Positions 42,994 through 54,184 of a stretch of 59,222 bases of DNA are shown here, in pieces; the stretch's first letter is position 1; every line of letters starts with the position of its first letter. The notes under the pieces are model-generated. The model was given only the letters and a program-made list of their open reading frames with translations, had not been told where the DNA came from and ran no database searches. The stretch is from Spirochaetaceae bacterium (GTDB lineage Bacteria; Spirochaetota; Spirochaetia; Treponematales; Rectinemataceae): positions 1 to 59,222 of the forward strand of contig DMNL01000175.1 of the NCBI GenBank assembly GCA_003452735.1, read 5' to 3'. Both the position numbers and the translations under genes were made by a program.

Positions 42994-44006
42994 AAAAATA
43001 TCATATCAGATTTATTATGCAGAATCTTTTGATTTTATTTTTGATTTTGTCAATGGCCATAATAATCTTGATTATAACCCCTCCCTTCAGAAGTAAAAGT
43101 GTAGAAGTAAAGATAAAAAGTGGATCCAGCCTTAGAGATGTTGCTCAAGAGCTTCATAATTCTCATGTCATACCTTCCTCGAGGATATTTGAGCTCTATG
43201 TACGTGCCATTGGATCTGAGCGCAGCATAAAATCTGGAACCTATCGCTTTATGCCTTTTGAGTCGCCTATCGCAGCAGCAAGTAAATTGATAAGAGGATA
43301 TTACATAACTCAAAAAGTTGTTATTCCAGAAGGTAGGACCGCGCGCCAAATTGCTACGATCTTGGAATCGAACAATGTAATAAATGCAGAAGCTTTTTTG
43401 GAAGCAGTTAATGATACAGAGCTTGCTAAATCATTGGGCATTCCCGCCTCAAGCTGTGAAGGCTATCTTTTCCCAGATACATATTTTTTTAATCCGCAAT
43501 GCGACTCGCGAGAACTCGTATCACAAATGGTCGCTGGTTTTAATGATGCAATAGAAAGAATTGAAGGAACTAAAACAAAGCTATTAAATCCTCAGTCCCT
43601 TCATCAAAGGGTGATACTTGCCTCTATTATAGAGAGAGAATATCGATTACCCGAAGATGCACCCCTCATTGCCTCAGTGTTTTTTAACCGACTTCAAAGG
43701 AATATGCCCCTTCAATCTTGTGCAACTGTAGTATATGTAATGACAGAACATCTAGGGAAAGAAGAGCCCTCAGTTGTGCATTATGGAGACCTAAAAATCC
43801 AAGATCCATACAATACTTATATAAACCGAGGGCTGCCTCCTGGGCCAATCTCCAATCCAGGAGAAATCAGTTTAAGAGCAGCATTATTTCCCCCTCAGAC
43901 AGATTATTTGTATTTTAGATTAGATGATGTTAATACCGGGAAACACCGCTTCTCCCATACCTTGGAAGAACATAATTATGTAGAAATAATTCCCAAGGGG
44001 CTATAG
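42990..44006 (+). CDS. mltG: Endolytic transglycosylase MltG
   Basis: 338 residues. One membrane segment (about 8-30) anchors a periplasmic protein with an N-terminal LysM-like subdomain and the YceG domain; ASIIEREYR carries the catalytic Glu (E215), and the DPYNTYINRGLPPGPISNPG motif is present in pieces. MltG cleaves nascent peptidoglycan strands and sets chain length, fitting the elongation genes further along. Start overlaps the YkgJ-like stop; dnaG starts 6 bases after its stop. Confidence 0.94.
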   Translation: MKKYHIRFIMQNLLILFLILSMAIIILIITPPFRSKSVEVKIKSGSSLRDVAQELHNSHVIPSSRIFELYVRAIGSERSIKSGTYRFMPFESPIAAASKLIRGYYITQKVVIPEGRTARQIATILESNNVINAEAFLEAVNDTELAKSLGIPASSCEGYLFPDTYFFNPQCDSRELVSQMVAGFNDAIERIEGTKTKLLNPQSLHQRVILASIIEREYRLPEDAPLIASVFFNRLQRNMPLQSCATVVYVMTEHLGKEEPSVVHYGDLKIQDPYNTYINRGLPPGPISNPGEISLRAALFPPQTDYLYFRLDDVNTGKHRFSHTLEEHNYVEIIPKGL

Positions 44007-44012
44007 AAAATA

Positions 44013-45803
44013 ATGGCGAGAATATCACCACAGATTAGACAGGAAATTCTCGATAAGACCGATTTCTTATCAGTATATCAGGAGCATGTCCGTCTTCAGA
44101 AAAAAGGAGCTTCTTTTTGGGGGCTTTGCCCTTTTCATTCGGAAAAGACGCCGTCCTTTTCTGTAAGTCCCGACACCGGCCTTTTCTATTGCTTTGGGTG
44201 TCATAAGGGTGGCTCAATTATTCAATTTATAATGGATATAGATAGATTGAGCTATACAGAGGCAATGCAAGAATTAGCACAGCGATGTGGTGTCCAGATT
44301 CGTTTCGAAGAGTCTGAAGAATTAGGAGAAACCGAAAAGGAACGTCAGGCTCTTCTTGAGCTAAACGAAAGGTTATCCAAGACTTTTCACTGGTTTTTGA
44401 TGAATCATGATTTTGGTCGTCCAGCCTTGGAGATCCTTCATAAAAGAGGTCTATCTGATGAATTGATTGAGAAATTCAGCATAGGCTATGCCCCTGCAAA
44501 TAGACAATGGCTTTATTCATTTCTCAAAGCAAAGGGGTATACCGATGATTTTTTGAAACACAGTGGCCTTTTTTCAAAGAAAGATCTGGCATATCCTCTC
44601 TTTGCAGATCGAATAATGTTTCCCATTGGAGATGCCAAGGGTAGAATAATCGCTTTTGGTGGCAGAGCCATGAACGAAGATGGTCCAAAGTATATTAACA
44701 GCCCTGATACAGCAGTGTTTCGGAAACAAGAGACTCTATTCGCCTTCTCACAAGCGGTTGATTCTATAAAGAACAGCGATACTGCAATTATATGCGAAGG
44801 ATACATGGATGCACTTTCATTTCATGCTGCTGGATTGACAAATGCAGTTGCGCCTCTGGGAACGGCATTCACAAGTCAACAAGCCATGATTATCCGCCGA
44901 AAATCATCGAATATAATACTATGCTTTGATACGGACGAAGCAGGATTGCATGCTGCTGAACGAGCTTGTTCGATAGCTACTGCGACTGGCCTAGAAACTC
45001 GAGTGCTTCTTCTAGAAGAGGGCAAAGATGCTTCAGAGATACTGGAAAAGAAGGGAGCAGGGGAGTTGACGAGAATGGCTAAAAATACTATAAACGCTGG
45101 ATATTTCCTGCTCACACGTGCCAACCAGCTTTTCGATATATCGACAATGGAGGGAAAAGCGAAAGCAGTCTCTTTTCTGTTCCCCTTCCTTGACGCTCTC
45201 GATTCAGATGTTAAGCGACAAGAATACATCAAGGAAGTAGGAAGAATCATTGGAGTGAGCAGTCATGCGGTTGCTATGGATTATGCAAAAGCGAAAGTAT
45301 CCGGGATGCGCCGTACCAGAGATACTTACGGCATTTCTAATTTACCATATGGCAGCTCGAATTCAGCTAGAACTTCCGACCTTCTATTTATGGCAGCAAT
45401 CATTTTGTCGGAAAATCCATTCCAGTTTATAGATGAGAACTTGGATATAGAAAATTTCGACGATCCAAGGGCAAAAGATCTATTTTTGGCTCTTCAAGAA
45501 GCGCAGAAGGAAGGAATTTTGGACATAGAAGGGATTTTATCTCGTTGTACTGATGAGGCTGCTGCCCGCTTTGTTAGAGAAGTCGATACATCTGGCGAAC
45601 TGCAAGGTGGACTAGAAAAAATTATAAAGGATGGATTTGAAAAGAAAAAGAAGGCCGCTTTGGAGAGAAAGCGCAGAGATCTTGTAACACAGCTTCAATC
45701 GCTTTCAGTAGATGCAGATCCATTGCAAGAAAAGCTGATCCTTGAAGAAATAATTAATATCGATGGAGAACTTAAAGCTACGGGAGGAGATATTAATGAA
45801 TGA
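44013..45803 (+). CDS. dnaG: DNA primase DnaG
   Basis: 596 residues. The CHC2 zinc finger (CPFH ... CFGC, about residues 39-63), the RNA-polymerase-like core with FGGR, and the TOPRIM domain ([23 protein letters not shown]) are intact; the C-terminal helicase-interaction region is present but diverged. DnaG lays RNA primers at replication forks. It precedes and overlaps rpoD by 8 bases, the macromolecular-synthesis arrangement, with rpsU replaced upstream by mltG. Confidence 0.95.
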   Translation: MARISPQIRQEILDKTDFLSVYQEHVRLQKKGASFWGLCPFHSEKTPSFSVSPDTGLFYCFGCHKGGSIIQFIMDIDRLSYTEAMQELAQRCGVQIRFEESEELGETEKERQALLELNERLSKTFHWFLMNHDFGRPALEILHKRGLSDELIEKFSIGYAPANRQWLYSFLKAKGYTDDFLKHSGLFSKKDLAYPLFADRIMFPIGDAKGRIIAFGGRAMNEDGPKYINSPDTAVFRKQETLFAFSQAVDSIKNSDTAIICEGYMDALSFHAAGLTNAVAPLGTAFTSQQAMIIRRKSSNIILCFDTDEAGLHAAERACSIATATGLETRVLLLEEGKDASEILEKKGAGELTRMAKNTINAGYFLLTRANQLFDISTMEGKAKAVSFLFPFLDALDSDVKRQEYIKEVGRIIGVSSHAVAMDYAKAKVSGMRRTRDTYGISNLPYGSSNSARTSDLLFMAAIILSENPFQFIDENLDIENFDDPRAKDLFLALQEAQKEGILDIEGILSRCTDEAAARFVREVDTSGELQGGLEKIIKDGFEKKKKAALERKRRDLVTQLQSLSVDADPLQEKLILEEIINIDGELKATGGDINE

Positions 45804-47523
45804 TATAGAGCTCGATCCCGCAATTGCAAAGCTACTCGAATATGCAAAAGAAAAAAAGACTATAAGTTTTGATGAGCTTTCTGATATGTTGCCTGAACAA
45901 ATACTCAATTCGGAAAAAATGGAAGCTATCATCAACCTTCTTGTGAACAACGATGTAAAAATAGAAGAAGAAATTCAGATTGAAGAAGAATCTCTTCCCA
46001 AACTCACTTCGATTCCCTTAAAAAGCAAAATGGTCTCAAATGACAAGGAGATATCGAGCGATGACCCAGTTAGGCTTTATCTGAGGGATATCGGAAGAGA
46101 AAACCTTCTAACAGCTGAGCAGGAAGTCGAGCTATCTAGGATGATGGAGCAAGGCGAGAATATCATCAAGAACACGCTACGAAAATCCGGAATGCTCATT
46201 CCAGAGTTCCATCAAATAGTAGTTAAGGCTACTCGAAAAGAACCAAAAGATATTTCTTTGCAAAAAAAAGAAAATACAGAGAAAATTGCAGAACGGAGAA
46301 GGCTAAATCAATTCTACAAAGACCTCATCGATACAAGTGCTGCAGATCTTAAGGCTTATATTGAGCTTAAAAAGAGTATAATCGCAAAAGGCGGAAATAT
46401 CTTTGAAGATCCACAATTAAAAGAAATAAGAGAACAACTGCTACCAATTGTAAACGAGACTGATATTCATCCCGAAGAAATAACAGTCTTTTCAGAAAAA
46501 TTTATCGTCGCTGCAAAAAAGATAATCCGCTATAGAAAAGAGCAAGATAGAATACAGGGAATTCTCCAGATTTCATCATCTAAAGACCTGAGGACCCTTG
46601 GAAGAAATCTAACCATAAAAGAAAAGCGCGAGGAAATTGAACAGCGCCTTGGCCTTAGTGCGGAAGAGATCAAAGACAAAATTCGACAGCTCCAAGTTAA
46701 TGAGAAAAAGCTGCAAGATATCGAGAATAATTTCGAGACTCCTATTGACAAGATCACTTCTATGGCTCGAGAAGTGAATCGTGGCCGAAAAATGATGAAG
46801 AGTGCAAAGGATAGGCTAATCAAGGCAAATCTAAGACTTGTTGTCTCTATAGCTAAGAAATACACAAATCGTGGAATGCAGTTCTTCGATCTGGTTCAGG
46901 AAGGTAATATTGGTCTTATAAAGGCTGTTGAAAAATTTGAATATCGCAAGGGTTATAAGTTTTCCACCTATGCAACCTGGTGGATACGCCAAGCAATTAC
47001 AAGATCGATTTCTGATCAGGCCAGGACTATAAGAGTGCCTGTCCATATGATTGAGCAGATAAACAAGGTTGTTAGAGAATCCAGACAGCTTATGCAAAAG
47101 CTTGGCCGTGAGCCTACAGATGAGGAGATTGCAGCGCAACTTGGATGGGAGATAGAAAGAGTAAAAGCGGTAAAAAACGTAGCTCGCGAACCTGTTTCGC
47201 TCGACACACCCATCGGAGAAGACGAAGATTCGCTTTTGCAGGATTTTATCGAAGATAAAGAAGTAGAGAATCCAGCTGTCCAAACCAATTACAACTTGCT
47301 TCAGGAGCAACTGCGAATGGTACTCTCCACACTCCCTAAACGTGAGCAAGAAGTATTGAGAATGCGTTTTGGACTCGATGAGGGGTATTCATTGACATTG
47401 GAAGAGGTTGGTTTGTATTTTAATGTTACTCGTGAGCGTATTCGGCAGATCGAGGCAAAAGCTCTCAAGAAATTGCGACAATTCAAACGAAGTCAGAAGC
47501 TTCGTGACTATATAGATCATTGA
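45796..47523 (+). CDS. rpoD: RNA polymerase primary sigma factor (sigma-70)
   Basis: 575 residues from ATG 45796, with GGAGGAG at ideal distance; the upstream open frame lies in dnaG. Region 1.1 is present ([20 protein letters not shown]), then 1.2 ([20 protein letters not shown]), a non-conserved region (about 110-290), region 2 with [18 protein letters not shown], region 3, and region 4 with the helix-turn-helix [18 protein letters not shown]. It directs housekeeping transcription and explains the TTGaca/TATaaT-like promoters seen here. Confidence 0.96.
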   Translation: MNDIELDPAIAKLLEYAKEKKTISFDELSDMLPEQILNSEKMEAIINLLVNNDVKIEEEIQIEEESLPKLTSIPLKSKMVSNDKEISSDDPVRLYLRDIGRENLLTAEQEVELSRMMEQGENIIKNTLRKSGMLIPEFHQIVVKATRKEPKDISLQKKENTEKIAERRRLNQFYKDLIDTSAADLKAYIELKKSIIAKGGNIFEDPQLKEIREQLLPIVNETDIHPEEITVFSEKFIVAAKKIIRYRKEQDRIQGILQISSSKDLRTLGRNLTIKEKREEIEQRLGLSAEEIKDKIRQLQVNEKKLQDIENNFETPIDKITSMAREVNRGRKMMKSAKDRLIKANLRLVVSIAKKYTNRGMQFFDLVQEGNIGLIKAVEKFEYRKGYKFSTYATWWIRQAITRSISDQARTIRVPVHMIEQINKVVRESRQLMQKLGREPTDEEIAAQLGWEIERVKAVKNVAREPVSLDTPIGEDEDSLLQDFIEDKEVENPAVQTNYNLLQEQLRMVLSTLPKREQEVLRMRFGLDEGYSLTLEEVGLYFNVTRERIRQIEAKALKKLRQFKRSQKLRDYIDH

Positions 47524-47535
47524 TAGAGGTGACCC

Positions 47536-48459
47536 ATGCCCATGAGAATGGATGAATTATTTGAGACTCTTAGGAAATACCAAAAGCTGCTAAGCGATCG
47601 TGTAGAATTGGAAAAGCAGCTAGAGGCTATGCCTAAAACAATTGAAATACAAAATCAGATGCTTTCGAGAGAAAAAAAATCTTTTGTTGATGTAAAGGAA
47701 CAATTTACAACTACAGAAACAAATCTCAAGCAGCTTCGTCAGGCACTTGCTGAAGCAGAAATGAGGCGCGAAAATGCTGAAAGGCAGATGGACGGCATTC
47801 AGACTCAGCGCGAATATGATGCCGTAAACAAGGAAATTCGTGAAGCTTCAGAAAAAGAACAGGATCTTCGACACCGAATCCAAGAAGAAGAACGTCGTTT
47901 TGCAGAGATCGATGATAAGTTGCATCGTATAGAGATCTCTGTTTCTGCTCTTGAATCCGAAATCGAGCAAAAACGGACAGAGATAGAGCAGAATAGCAAA
48001 CAAATAATAGATCAAATCGAGAAGCTTCGGACAGAGGAAAATAGCCTGACTCAAGAACTTGAAGATGATTTGAAGTTCAAATTCGAACGAATTATACGAA
48101 GCAAATCAGGCATGGGCATTGTACCGATCCATGGTGTAGTATGTACCGGTTGCCACATGATTCTGCCTGCAAATTTTGTTAATGAAGTCCGACAAGCTGA
48201 TAAGATAGTCTTTTGCCCATATTGTTCCCGAATCCTTTACTATGAAGAGACGGAGATTGAAGGATCGATCGAAGAGATACTCACTGGTTCACTTGTGGAT
48301 TTGGGAGAAGAAGATAGCGAAGAGACGGAAGAAACTGAGTCAGAGGATGAATCAGAGGACATTTCAAATTCATCAAAAAAAGGATCTTCTAGAAAAAGAA
48401 AAAATCAAAGTGAACCACTTATTGACAATGATTTTCTTATCGATAATATGGAAGAATAA
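47536..48459 (+). CDS. Coiled-coil protein with C4-type zinc ribbon
   Basis: 307 residues, GAGGTG ribosome site, 12 bases after rpoD. A long coiled-coil hairpin (about 1-185) is followed by a C4 zinc ribbon (VCTGCHMILP ... FCPYCSRILYYEE, about 200-235) and an acidic then basic low-complexity tail. This is the widespread zf-RING_7/CT398-like family, implicated in envelope or secretion-associated assemblies in chlamydiae but unassigned here. Its position beside rpoD and rnpB is conserved in Treponema as I recall. An internal M3 or M5 start is possible. Confidence 0.75.
   Translation: MPMRMDELFETLRKYQKLLSDRVELEKQLEAMPKTIEIQNQMLSREKKSFVDVKEQFTTTETNLKQLRQALAEAEMRRENAERQMDGIQTQREYDAVNKEIREASEKEQDLRHRIQEEERRFAEIDDKLHRIEISVSALESEIEQKRTEIEQNSKQIIDQIEKLRTEENSLTQELEDDLKFKFERIIRSKSGMGIVPIHGVVCTGCHMILPANFVNEVRQADKIVFCPYCSRILYYEETEIEGSIEEILTGSLVDLGEEDSEETEETESEDESEDISNSSKKGSSRKRKNQSEPLIDNDFLIDNMEE
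48422..48449 (+). promoter_or_regulatory. Candidate rnpB promoter inside the zinc-ribbon gene
   Basis: Perfect TTGACA (48422-48427), 16-base spacer, TAATAT (48444-48449). The predicted start near 48456 is about 14 bases before the RNase P RNA stem P1, so a short 5' extension would need trimming. Confidence 0.4.
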
Positions 48460-48468
48460 TTATATTTT

Positions 48469-48880
48469 AGGCGGGCTGGGTTGCCGCAGGCATTATGCTT
48501 GAGGAAAGTCCGGGCTCGGAAGGGTTCGATGCCGGATAATGTCCGGGGCAGGAAGAGCCTTTAGTTCCGAATGTTCGGGGCTTAAGGCTTTATCTTGTAC
48601 AGAAAGTACCACAGAAAATACACCGCTGCGTTTATACGCAGTAAGGGTGAAAAGGTGAGGTAAGAGCTCACCGCATTCCTGGCGACAGGAATGGCATGGC
48701 AAACCTCATCGCGAGCAAGGTCAAACAGCGATGGATAACCCATCCAAGTCGCTATAAGCGGCAGAATCGCGGGTAGACCGCTAGAATGTACCAGCAATGA
48801 TACATCGAGACAGATGGCAACCATGCCGAGAGTGAAATTAGCTCAAAGCATACAGAACCCGGCTTACAGGCCCGCCTTTT
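48469..48880 (+). ncRNA. rnpB: RNase P RNA (class A)
   Basis: About 410 nt. Hallmarks in order: P1 5' strand GGCGGGC (from 48470), the universally conserved GAGGAAAGTCCGGGCT at 48501-48516, ACAGAAA near 48611, GGGTAGACCGC near 48770, and the 3' end ACAGAACCCGGCTTACAGG plus CCCGCC (48869-48876), which pairs back with P1. A T-run (48877-48883) follows and probably serves as terminator. RNase P removes 5' leaders from tRNA precursors. Ends are accurate to a few bases. Confidence 0.96.
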
Positions 48881-48899
48881 TTTGGTATATTATTTTTCA

Positions 48900-49841
48900 A
48901 TGTTCGATAGATTTTTTAGAGGAAAAGCTCCTCGAACAAGAAAAAAAAATCCTTGGCTTTTCATAGCAATAATATTGATTGGAGTAGGTGTATTCCTAGG
49001 TTTTTATTTTGCTATTAGCAGCAAAGATACAAAAAATGGCATATCTCGATCAGCTTTGGCAAAAACCTGGAATTCTGGAAATAATATAGAAAAGACATTA
49101 TCTGAAGCACAGAAAGCCATAGAAAGCTATCCCTTTGATGAATATTACCTTAGTATTTGCGGCATAGCATATTATTATTCAGCTCTCAATGCTCAGGAAG
49201 AGGAGACTCGACAACAAGAGTTGGAAAAAGCGGTTATTGCTCTTAGAAAAGCCCTTGCTGTTGGGTTGCCTTCAAGGATGAAGGGACAAGTCTATTATAT
49301 ACTTGCAAAGGCCTATTATCAAAAAGGCGAACCATGGTTCGATCTTGCCGAACGTTATTTTTTGCTTGCAAAGGAAAGCGGAAGCAAAGAGAAAGACATT
49401 CCACAATACTTAGCTATCGTATATGCTGGCAGAAAAGACTATAATCGAGCTGTTTCTTGGTTTGAACAAGCGCTTGAGAACAACACATCTGACGCGCTTT
49501 TATTGTCAGCTGCAATAAGTTACATGAATACAGACCAGAAAGAGAAGGCAAGAGACTTGCTTTTACGCTTAGAGAGTTCGGCATCTGATGCAAAGATTAG
49601 GCTCAAAGCATCATTATTGCTGGCTCAGGACAACTTCGACTCTGGCGATATTCAAGCCGCACTGAATAGATATCAGATTGTACTAAAGGAAGATCCGGTC
49701 AATGTGGACGCATGGTATGGTCTTGGCCTTATATATGCAAAGTTGAACGATCAGCTTGGTGCTCGAGCAGCTTTTAGAAAGGTTGTACAAATCGACCCTA
49801 ATCATGCGGATGCAAGAAGGCGATTGGCTGAAAAATTATAG
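48900..49841 (+). CDS. Membrane-anchored TPR protein upstream of mreB
   Basis: 313 residues from ATG 48900; the TTG at 48882 would begin inside the rnpB T-run and is rejected. A single N-terminal membrane segment (about 21-45) leads to at least four TPR-like repeats (for example [40 protein letters not shown]). Probably a membrane-anchored scaffold facing the periplasm, plausibly linked to the elongation complex encoded downstream. mreB starts 16 bases after the stop. Function unproven. Confidence 0.72.
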   Translation: MFDRFFRGKAPRTRKKNPWLFIAIILIGVGVFLGFYFAISSKDTKNGISRSALAKTWNSGNNIEKTLSEAQKAIESYPFDEYYLSICGIAYYYSALNAQEEETRQQELEKAVIALRKALAVGLPSRMKGQVYYILAKAYYQKGEPWFDLAERYFLLAKESGSKEKDIPQYLAIVYAGRKDYNRAVSWFEQALENNTSDALLLSAAISYMNTDQKEKARDLLLRLESSASDAKIRLKASLLLAQDNFDSGDIQAALNRYQIVLKEDPVNVDAWYGLGLIYAKLNDQLGARAAFRKVVQIDPNHADARRRLAEKL

Positions 49842-49857
49842 AAAGAGGAGAAAAGCA

Positions 49858-50892
49858 GTGGGTATCCTTGACATGTTCAGCCCTGATATTGGAATCGATC
49901 TCGGGACATGCAATACATTGATCTATATGAACGGCAAAGGAATTGTGCTCGATGAGCCATCTGTAGTAGCAGTGGAGAGGGGGACAAATCGTATTGTAGC
50001 AGTAGGAACTGAAGCCAAAAGCATGCTTTCGAGAACGCCGACTGATATCATTGCAAAGCGCCCGCTGCGGGATGGTGTAATTGCCGATCCAGATATGACT
50101 GAGAAGATGATCAAATATTTTATTCAAAGAGTTTTCCCCAAGAATCTTTTTTTCAAACCAAGGATAGTGGTTGGCGTTCCAACATGCATCACAAAGGTTG
50201 AGGAAAATGCTGTCATAGACTCTACTTACAAAGCTGGTGCTAGAATGGTGAAAGTAATAGCAGAATCGCTTGCTGCTGCAATAGGTGCAGGCATTCCAAT
50301 AACTGAGCCCGCTGGGCATATGATTTGCGACATAGGTGGTGGTACTACTGAAATCTCAGTAATCTCATTGAAAGGCATGGTGGTAACGAATGCCATTCGA
50401 GTTGGTGGCGATGAATTCGATGAAGCTATAGCCAAACATATTCGAAGTATTCATAATCTGATAATAGGCGAGCAAACCGCCGAAAGACTCAAAATTGAAA
50501 TTGGAAACGCCAGTCCAGAAAGAACAATAGAAAAAATAGAGATAAAAGGTACAGATGCAATCACGGGGCTCCCTCGCCGCTTCGAAGTCGATTCTGTAGA
50601 AATACGAGAAGCGCTTATGGATTCAGTAAATCTAATAGTTGAAGAAATAAAGAAAACGCTTGGGAAAACTCCTCCTGAGCTAGCAGCTGATATTGTGGAA
50701 CGCGGTATCGTTCTTTCGGGAGGGGGAGCTCTTCTAAAGGGACTACCAAAATTGATTGCAAAGGAAACTGGCGTTCCAGTGATTCTATCAGAGCACCCTC
50801 TTGAATGCGTTGCAATTGGGGCTGGTAAGTATTTCGAGATTATACAAAAGAATATTGGAAGCAGCAGTGTTTACGAGAGTCTAAATCTCTGA
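49858..50892 (+). CDS. mreB: Rod-shape-determining actin homologue MreB
   Basis: 344 residues from GTG 49858, chosen because GAGGAG lies seven bases upstream and MreB proteins begin near (x)DIGIDLGT; the next ATG (49873) is possible. Actin-fold motifs: [11 protein letters not shown] (phosphate 1), [16 protein letters not shown] (phosphate 2) and [15 protein letters not shown] (adenosine site). MreB filaments guide the peptidoglycan elongation machinery; first gene of mreBCD-mrdA-rodA. Confidence 0.97.
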   Translation: MGILDMFSPDIGIDLGTCNTLIYMNGKGIVLDEPSVVAVERGTNRIVAVGTEAKSMLSRTPTDIIAKRPLRDGVIADPDMTEKMIKYFIQRVFPKNLFFKPRIVVGVPTCITKVEENAVIDSTYKAGARMVKVIAESLAAAIGAGIPITEPAGHMICDIGGGTTEISVISLKGMVVTNAIRVGGDEFDEAIAKHIRSIHNLIIGEQTAERLKIEIGNASPERTIEKIEIKGTDAITGLPRRFEVDSVEIREALMDSVNLIVEEIKKTLGKTPPELAADIVERGIVLSGGGALLKGLPKLIAKETGVPVILSEHPLECVAIGAGKYFEIIQKNIGSSSVYESLNL

Positions 50893-50908
50893 TATTGGCA
50901 GGTTAGGC

Positions 50909-51790
50909 ATGAAGATTGGCAGCCAACAAACTCATGGACCTGCTCGAGTAATGCACAAGAAAGCTGGCATCTGTATGATGCTGTCAATTATTGTGCTATT
51001 TATATCAACAAAGACGATAGTCAAAGTTCCTAGTTTTTTCAAAGGTTATGTAATTGGGGGAATTCAGAAAAGTCTATCTGCAATTGGCTCATTCTTTACT
51101 GGAACTGTCGGCGCTGTATCTGAACTTCGAAAAATTGAGAAAGATTATGAAGCATTGCTGGAAAAGACCCAGGATTATGAGCTAAAAGTACGAGATTACA
51201 CCGCACTGAGAGAAGAAAACCAACGCCTCAAGGAGCTTTTAGGCCTTAGTACATTGCCTGATGCAAAAAAAATAGCTGCCCATGTCATAGCTAGAGATCC
51301 AACTAATATGTATTCCTCACTAGTAATCGATAAGGGATATATAAATGGTATAAGGAAATATATGCCTGTTGTGGCCTACCAAAACGGTATCGAGGGTTTA
51401 GTTGGTAAGGTAATCGAAGTCAAAGCTTCGACTAGCATACTTCAACCTTTCTATGATCAACGTTTTTTTGCAGCTGCAAGATTAGCAAAAACCCGTGCTG
51501 AAGGAATGCTGAATGGCCAGGGCTTTCGGGATGTCCCACTTAATTTGCTTTACATCCCCAAGAGTGAGATGGAGCAACTCAAACAAGGAGATATCGTAGT
51601 TACCAGCGGCTTGGACGAGATTTTCCCCCCAGAGATAATTATAGGACGGGTAGAGGGTTGGCGACTCAATGAATTCTCCAGCTCATTAGTTATTAGTGTA
51701 CAACCTGCAGTTGACCTCAGTAGAATAGAGTATGTGTTCGCAATAGATATTCAAGCTCCCTCTTCTCCTGGTAAAGAGGCGATTCAATGA
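50909..51790 (+). CDS. mreC: Rod-shape-determining protein MreC
   Basis: 293 residues. A cytoplasmic N-terminus, one membrane segment (about 20-40), a periplasmic coiled coil (about 75-110, DYTALREENQRLKELLGL), then the double beta-barrel domain (VIARDPTNMYSSLVIDKGYI; GDIVVTSGLDEIFPPEIIIG). MreC links MreB to PBP2 and RodA. The stop overlaps mreD (ATGA). Confidence 0.93.
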   Translation: MKIGSQQTHGPARVMHKKAGICMMLSIIVLFISTKTIVKVPSFFKGYVIGGIQKSLSAIGSFFTGTVGAVSELRKIEKDYEALLEKTQDYELKVRDYTALREENQRLKELLGLSTLPDAKKIAAHVIARDPTNMYSSLVIDKGYINGIRKYMPVVAYQNGIEGLVGKVIEVKASTSILQPFYDQRFFAAARLAKTRAEGMLNGQGFRDVPLNLLYIPKSEMEQLKQGDIVVTSGLDEIFPPEIIIGRVEGWRLNEFSSSLVISVQPAVDLSRIEYVFAIDIQAPSSPGKEAIQ

Positions 51791-52296
51791 AAAGCATATT
51801 AATATCAAGCATTGTTGCGGCACTCATGCTTTTTATACAATCAACATGGCTATCGCGCGGCATAATCATGGGTATTATTCCCAATTTAGCTCTTGATGTG
51901 CTCCTCTTTACCTCTTTCATCAACAAAGAAGGGCAGGGTATCATTACTTCATTCTTAGTTGGGATTGTAGCAGATATTCTTAGTGCCTCTCCACTTGGAT
52001 ATTATGCCTTTATTTATACAAGTTGTGGCTACTTTGCTACGCTCATAAGTTATGTGACGGAGAAAGACATTTTTATCGTTCCTTTCCTTCTTGGGGCAGT
52101 AGCAACAATAATTATGGCCATATTATCTAAGGTGATTTCGCTTCTGTTTTCGGCAGGCATTCATTATTACCAGGTATTCAGTATGGAATTCGGTGTTGAA
52201 TTGATATTGAACGGGCTATTTGCAATACTGCTGTTCTTTTTGCTTTCTTTTATGAGACCGTTGTTCGAGCACAATCCCAAGAAAGCTATGCCATGA
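51787..52296 (+). CDS. mreD: Rod-shape-determining protein MreD
   Basis: 169 residues, hydrophobic, with about five membrane segments and the family-like FLVGIVADILSASPLGYYA stretch. MreD is an integral membrane partner in the elongasome. The call rests on topology, size and position between mreC and mrdA. Start overlaps mreC (ATGA); mrdA starts 28 bases after the stop. Confidence 0.85.
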   Translation: MKSILISSIVAALMLFIQSTWLSRGIIMGIIPNLALDVLLFTSFINKEGQGIITSFLVGIVADILSASPLGYYAFIYTSCGYFATLISYVTEKDIFIVPFLLGAVATIIMAILSKVISLLFSAGIHYYQVFSMEFGVELILNGLFAILLFFLLSFMRPLFEHNPKKAMP

Positions 52297-52324
52297 GCAT
52301 CATCTTTGCAAAAGGACAGATATA

Positions 52325-54184
52325 ATGGCCATGCTGCCCAAAAAAATCACTTTGCGCATACGCATTTTGAAAGCCCTAATAATAATGCTCCTTGTTATCT
52401 ATTCGATAAATCTATTCTCTATGCAGGTCTTGAGAAAAGAATTATTTGTAAGCGAAGCTCAGCGCATTTCTATCCAATCAACTAGAATTCCTGCTCCCAG
52501 AGGTGAAGTATATGATAGATCGGGTCGAAATCTTCTAGCAGGCAATATAGAAGCTTATTCCGTTTATATTACGCCTTCTGAACTTCCTGGTTCCAAAAAA
52601 TCTGAAGTTATTAATAAGCTCAGTCTACTTTTAAACATTCCTATTGAGGATATAGAGAACAAACTTCCTGATTCAAGTCTATATTCATATGGTAGAATAG
52701 TAATAGCTAAAAATGCGAGTCTGGAAGCTGTTACGCAGATTGCAGCTAGAATCGATGAATTCCCAGGCATTTCATGGAGTTCCAAGCCTCTTAGAAATTA
52801 TGCTGATCTACAATCGCTTTCTAATATTATTGGTTATGTAGGCACAATCACTCGAGATGAATACAAGCTGCTATATAATAAGGGCTATATATTAGAAGAT
52901 CTTACTGGAAAAGCAGGCATAGAATTGGCATATGAAGATCTTCTTAAAGGTAAGGATGGCTGGATATCTAAAGCTGTCGATGTCTATGGAAAAGATATTT
53001 CGAACAATGCTGCAGAAATACAAGAACCGATCCCTGGGAAGAGATTGATACTGAGCATAGACAGCAAAATTCAAAAAATCGCAGAAGAAGCTCTTGGCCC
53101 TCGTCAGGGGTCCGTAATTGTACTTAAGCCTGCGACAGGTGAAATTTTGGCAATGGTTACTTATCCTTATTATGATTCCAGAATATTCATGTCGGATAAT
53201 GTTGGTAAGGCATACTTAGAGCTTCTGAATGATCCCAATAAGCCCATGCTCAATCGAGCCTATCAGTCCTCGTATCCAGTAGCATCTACTTTCAAGACAG
53301 TCCTTACAGCTGCTATTCTAGAAGAAAACGCGATTTCTCCAGATAAAAAAATCTATTGCAGCGGTGAGTTAATATATGGTGGCCGTTCTTGGAGCTGTCA
53401 TATTAAAAAGCCTGGGCATGGAGCCCTAGATCTTAAGAATGCTCTTGCGCAATCATGTGATATTTATTTTTGGACAGCTGGTCGGGACTATCTTGGGATT
53501 GAAAATATTGTCAGTTATGCACAAGACTTCGGTTATGGAAAGCCTACTGGCATCGATTTGCCAGCGGAAAACGTTGGTCTTTTGCCAACACCGACATGGA
53601 AAGAAGAAAAATATAACGAAATCTGGACACCTGGCGATACCATGAATCTCTCTATAGGACAAGGATATCTGTTAGCATCTCCTCTTCAGCTTGCCAATAT
53701 GATGGCAATGATCGTCAATGATGGAATCATCTATAAGCCTCATATCTTGAAAGAAGTAAGAGATCCAACTACAAGCGCTCTTATAAATGAAATACAGCCC
53801 GAAATTCTACACCAATCTTCAATTTCATCAAGGACATTCGAGACTCTGAAATCATATCTCCGCGGTGTTATTGTTTATGGTACAGCAAAAGTACCAATAA
53901 ACACCAAAGTCGTTCAAGTCGCCGGAAAGACAGGAACAGCGGAAGTGGGTCTTAAGGATAGATGGCATTCATGGTTTGTATCTTTTGGACCCTACGATGC
54001 ACCTGCTAAAGACCAAATAGTTGTAGCCACAATGATAGAAGCCTCGAATCCTTGGGAATGGTGGGCTCCTTATGCTGCTAATGTGATATATCAAGCAATA
54101 TATGCTAATCAAAATGCCCATGACGCAGCAAAAGCTGTTGGGGTACGTTTGGAGGGTTCTTCCTTGATAGGGAAAAGGGAATGA
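52325..54184 (+). CDS. mrdA: Penicillin-binding protein 2 (elongation transpeptidase)
   Basis: 619 residues. An N-terminal membrane anchor (about 15-37), the dimerisation/pedestal domain (RIPAPRGEVYDRSGRNLLAG), and the transpeptidase with S321-T-F-K324 (nucleophile), S377-C-D379 and K535-T-G. PBP2 crosslinks peptidoglycan with RodA during sidewall growth. All catalytic residues are present. The stop overlaps the rodA start (ATGA). Confidence 0.95.
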   Translation: MAMLPKKITLRIRILKALIIMLLVIYSINLFSMQVLRKELFVSEAQRISIQSTRIPAPRGEVYDRSGRNLLAGNIEAYSVYITPSELPGSKKSEVINKLSLLLNIPIEDIENKLPDSSLYSYGRIVIAKNASLEAVTQIAARIDEFPGISWSSKPLRNYADLQSLSNIIGYVGTITRDEYKLLYNKGYILEDLTGKAGIELAYEDLLKGKDGWISKAVDVYGKDISNNAAEIQEPIPGKRLILSIDSKIQKIAEEALGPRQGSVIVLKPATGEILAMVTYPYYDSRIFMSDNVGKAYLELLNDPNKPMLNRAYQSSYPVASTFKTVLTAAILEENAISPDKKIYCSGELIYGGRSWSCHIKKPGHGALDLKNALAQSCDIYFWTAGRDYLGIENIVSYAQDFGYGKPTGIDLPAENVGLLPTPTWKEEKYNEIWTPGDTMNLSIGQGYLLASPLQLANMMAMIVNDGIIYKPHILKEVRDPTTSALINEIQPEILHQSSISSRTFETLKSYLRGVIVYGTAKVPINTKVVQVAGKTGTAEVGLKDRWHSWFVSFGPYDAPAKDQIVVATMIEASNPWEWWAPYAANVIYQAIYANQNAHDAAKAVGVRLEGSSLIGKRE

